DNA of 5,779 nucleotides from Candidatus Segetimicrobium genomatis (lineage in GTDB: Bacteria; Sysuimicrobiota; Sysuimicrobiia; Sysuimicrobiales; Segetimicrobiaceae). Below are positions 5,224 through 5,779 of this stretch, in pieces. Position 1 is the stretch's first letter. Each line of letters begins with the position of its first letter. Under the pieces are notes generated by a model, which did not search any database, had not been told where the DNA came from, and worked only from the letters and a program-made list of their open reading frames with translations. The position numbers and the translations under genes were made by a program. Location: assembly GCA_005882445.1 (NCBI GenBank), contig VBAN01000270.1, forward strand, positions 1-5,779. Reading direction: 5' to 3'.

Positions 5224-5779
5224 TCAGGCGCCCGCCCGCAACAGCGCCTGCTGGGCGACGGCGATGCTCTCGCCGAGGATCCCGCACATCTCATCGATGT
5301 CCGACGCGGTCACGACCAGCGGCGGCGCGAGCGCCGCGAACTCGTTGCCGCAGCGCAGGATCAGGCCGCGCTCCCGCGCGGCGCGCTCCACGACCTTGCC
5401 CGGGCGGGCGTTCCCGGGAAACCGTTCCCCCGTCTTCCGGTTCCTGACGAACTCTACGCCCTGGAGCAGCCCGGCGCCCCGGACATCGCCGACCAGCGGG
5501 AACCGTTCCGCCAGTTCGTTCAGGCGGCTCCGGAGCCGCTCGCCCTGCCGCCGCGCGTTGGCGACGATGCCCCGCTCGATGAGCTGCGTGATCGCCGCAA
5601 TACCCGCCGCGCACGCCACGGGGTTGCCGGCGTAGGTATGGCCGTGGTGGAACTCCCGGTGCTCGTCCGCTTCGCCGTAGAAGGCGTCGGCGATCCGATC
5701 GCGGATGAGGATGGCCGCCAGCGGGGCGTAGCCGCCGCTCATCCCCTTGCCGCAGCACGTGATGTCGGGCGGCGCGGCG
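5224..5779 (-). CDS. Class III PLP-dependent aminotransferase, C-terminal part
   Basis: This frame is open to the right window edge and gives about 185 C-terminal residues, so the N-terminal half (normally some 230-260 residues) lies outside. The fragment starts just before the PLP-lysine motif, ITCCGKGMSGGYAPLAA, with the Schiff-base Lys codon at 5746-5748. HGHTYAGNPVACAAG (about 5602-5646) follows; its Thr contacts the PLP phosphate from the partner subunit. VGDVRGAGLLQGVEF and a terminal ALAPPLVVT segment are typical of the small domain of this fold. Class III enzymes transfer amino groups, often from omega- or diamino substrates, to pyruvate or 2-oxoglutarate in the cytoplasm. It is the first cluster gene in view, and its TGA lies 8 bases before the next gene's start. 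Substrate class cannot be read from the fragment; a DoeD-like diaminobutyrate role is possible given the DoeB-like neighbour but unproven. Confidence 0.92.
   Translation of the reverse strand, partial: AAPPDITCCGKGMSGGYAPLAAILIRDRIADAFYGEADEHREFHHGHTYAGNPVACAAGIAAITQLIERGIVANARRQGERLRSRLNELAERFPLVGDVRGAGLLQGVEFVRNRKTGERFPGNARPGKVVERAARERGLILRCGNEFAALAPPLVVTASDIDEMCGILGESIAVAQQALLRAGA

Noticed and set aside
5216..5287. An ATG start for the ceramidase-like protein at 5287
   Set aside because: It would overlap the aminotransferase gene by 64 bases and add an Arg-rich stretch outside the family domain; the GTG at 5215 fits better. A CTG overlapping the TGA as CTGA was also considered but is a rare start.
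3821..5635. A 604-codon plus-strand open frame antisense to the ceramidase-like and aminotransferase genes
   Set aside because: It shows the same Arg/Pro/Gly-rich shadow composition and no recognisable domain, while the opposite strand carries well-supported genes.

Overview
The window is a high-G+C bacterial segment with dense coding and short intergenic gaps. It holds six protein genes: one short gene on the plus strand and five genes on the minus strand that read like a single operon. Nothing indicates a phage, plasmid, insertion sequence or CRISPR array, and I see no RNA gene. The base composition and protein style suit a soil or subsurface proteobacterium-like lineage, possibly an uncultured group such as Rokubacteria. 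That placement is a guess, because no taxonomic marker is present.

Layout from left to right. At 2-352 (+) lies a complete pterin-4a-carbinolamine dehydratase gene (phhB type). It converges on the minus-strand cluster across a 41-base gap. The cluster, in order of transcription from right to left, is: (1) the C-terminal part of a class III PLP aminotransferase, cut by the window edge (5224-5779); (2) a hydrolase of the neutral ceramidase family (3791-5215); (3) a zinc deacylase of the AstE/AspA family that most resembles DoeB, the N-acetyl-diaminobutyrate deacetylase of ectoine breakdown (2701-3723); (4) a creatininase-family amidohydrolase (1792-2667); (5) an HMGL-like/DRE-TIM protein related to isopropylmalate and homocitrate synthases but without their C-terminal regulatory domain (394-1731). 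The gaps between these genes are 8, 67, 33 and 60 bases. The operon promoter must lie beyond the right edge.

Inferred joint role: three hydrolases that attack C-N bonds (an amidohydrolase, an N-deacylase and a ceramidase-fold protein), plus a transaminase and an acyl-CoA/keto-acid type enzyme, would fit the breakdown of a cyclic or N-acylated amine or amino acid. In that scheme a ring or amide is opened, the acyl group is removed, the amine is transaminated, and the carbon skeleton is handled by the DRE-TIM enzyme. The substrate cannot be read from the sequence. Two members look diverged at catalytic positions: the ceramidase-like protein lacks the serine nucleophile motif and a signal peptide, and the DRE-TIM protein appears to lack the His and Tyr used for acetyl-CoA condensation. 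The cluster may therefore do chemistry different from the family names.

The 67-base gap before the DoeB-like gene is the most structured non-coding piece. It contains alternating inverted repeats and a possible 10-codon leader ORF whose stop overlaps the DoeB-like start as ATGA.
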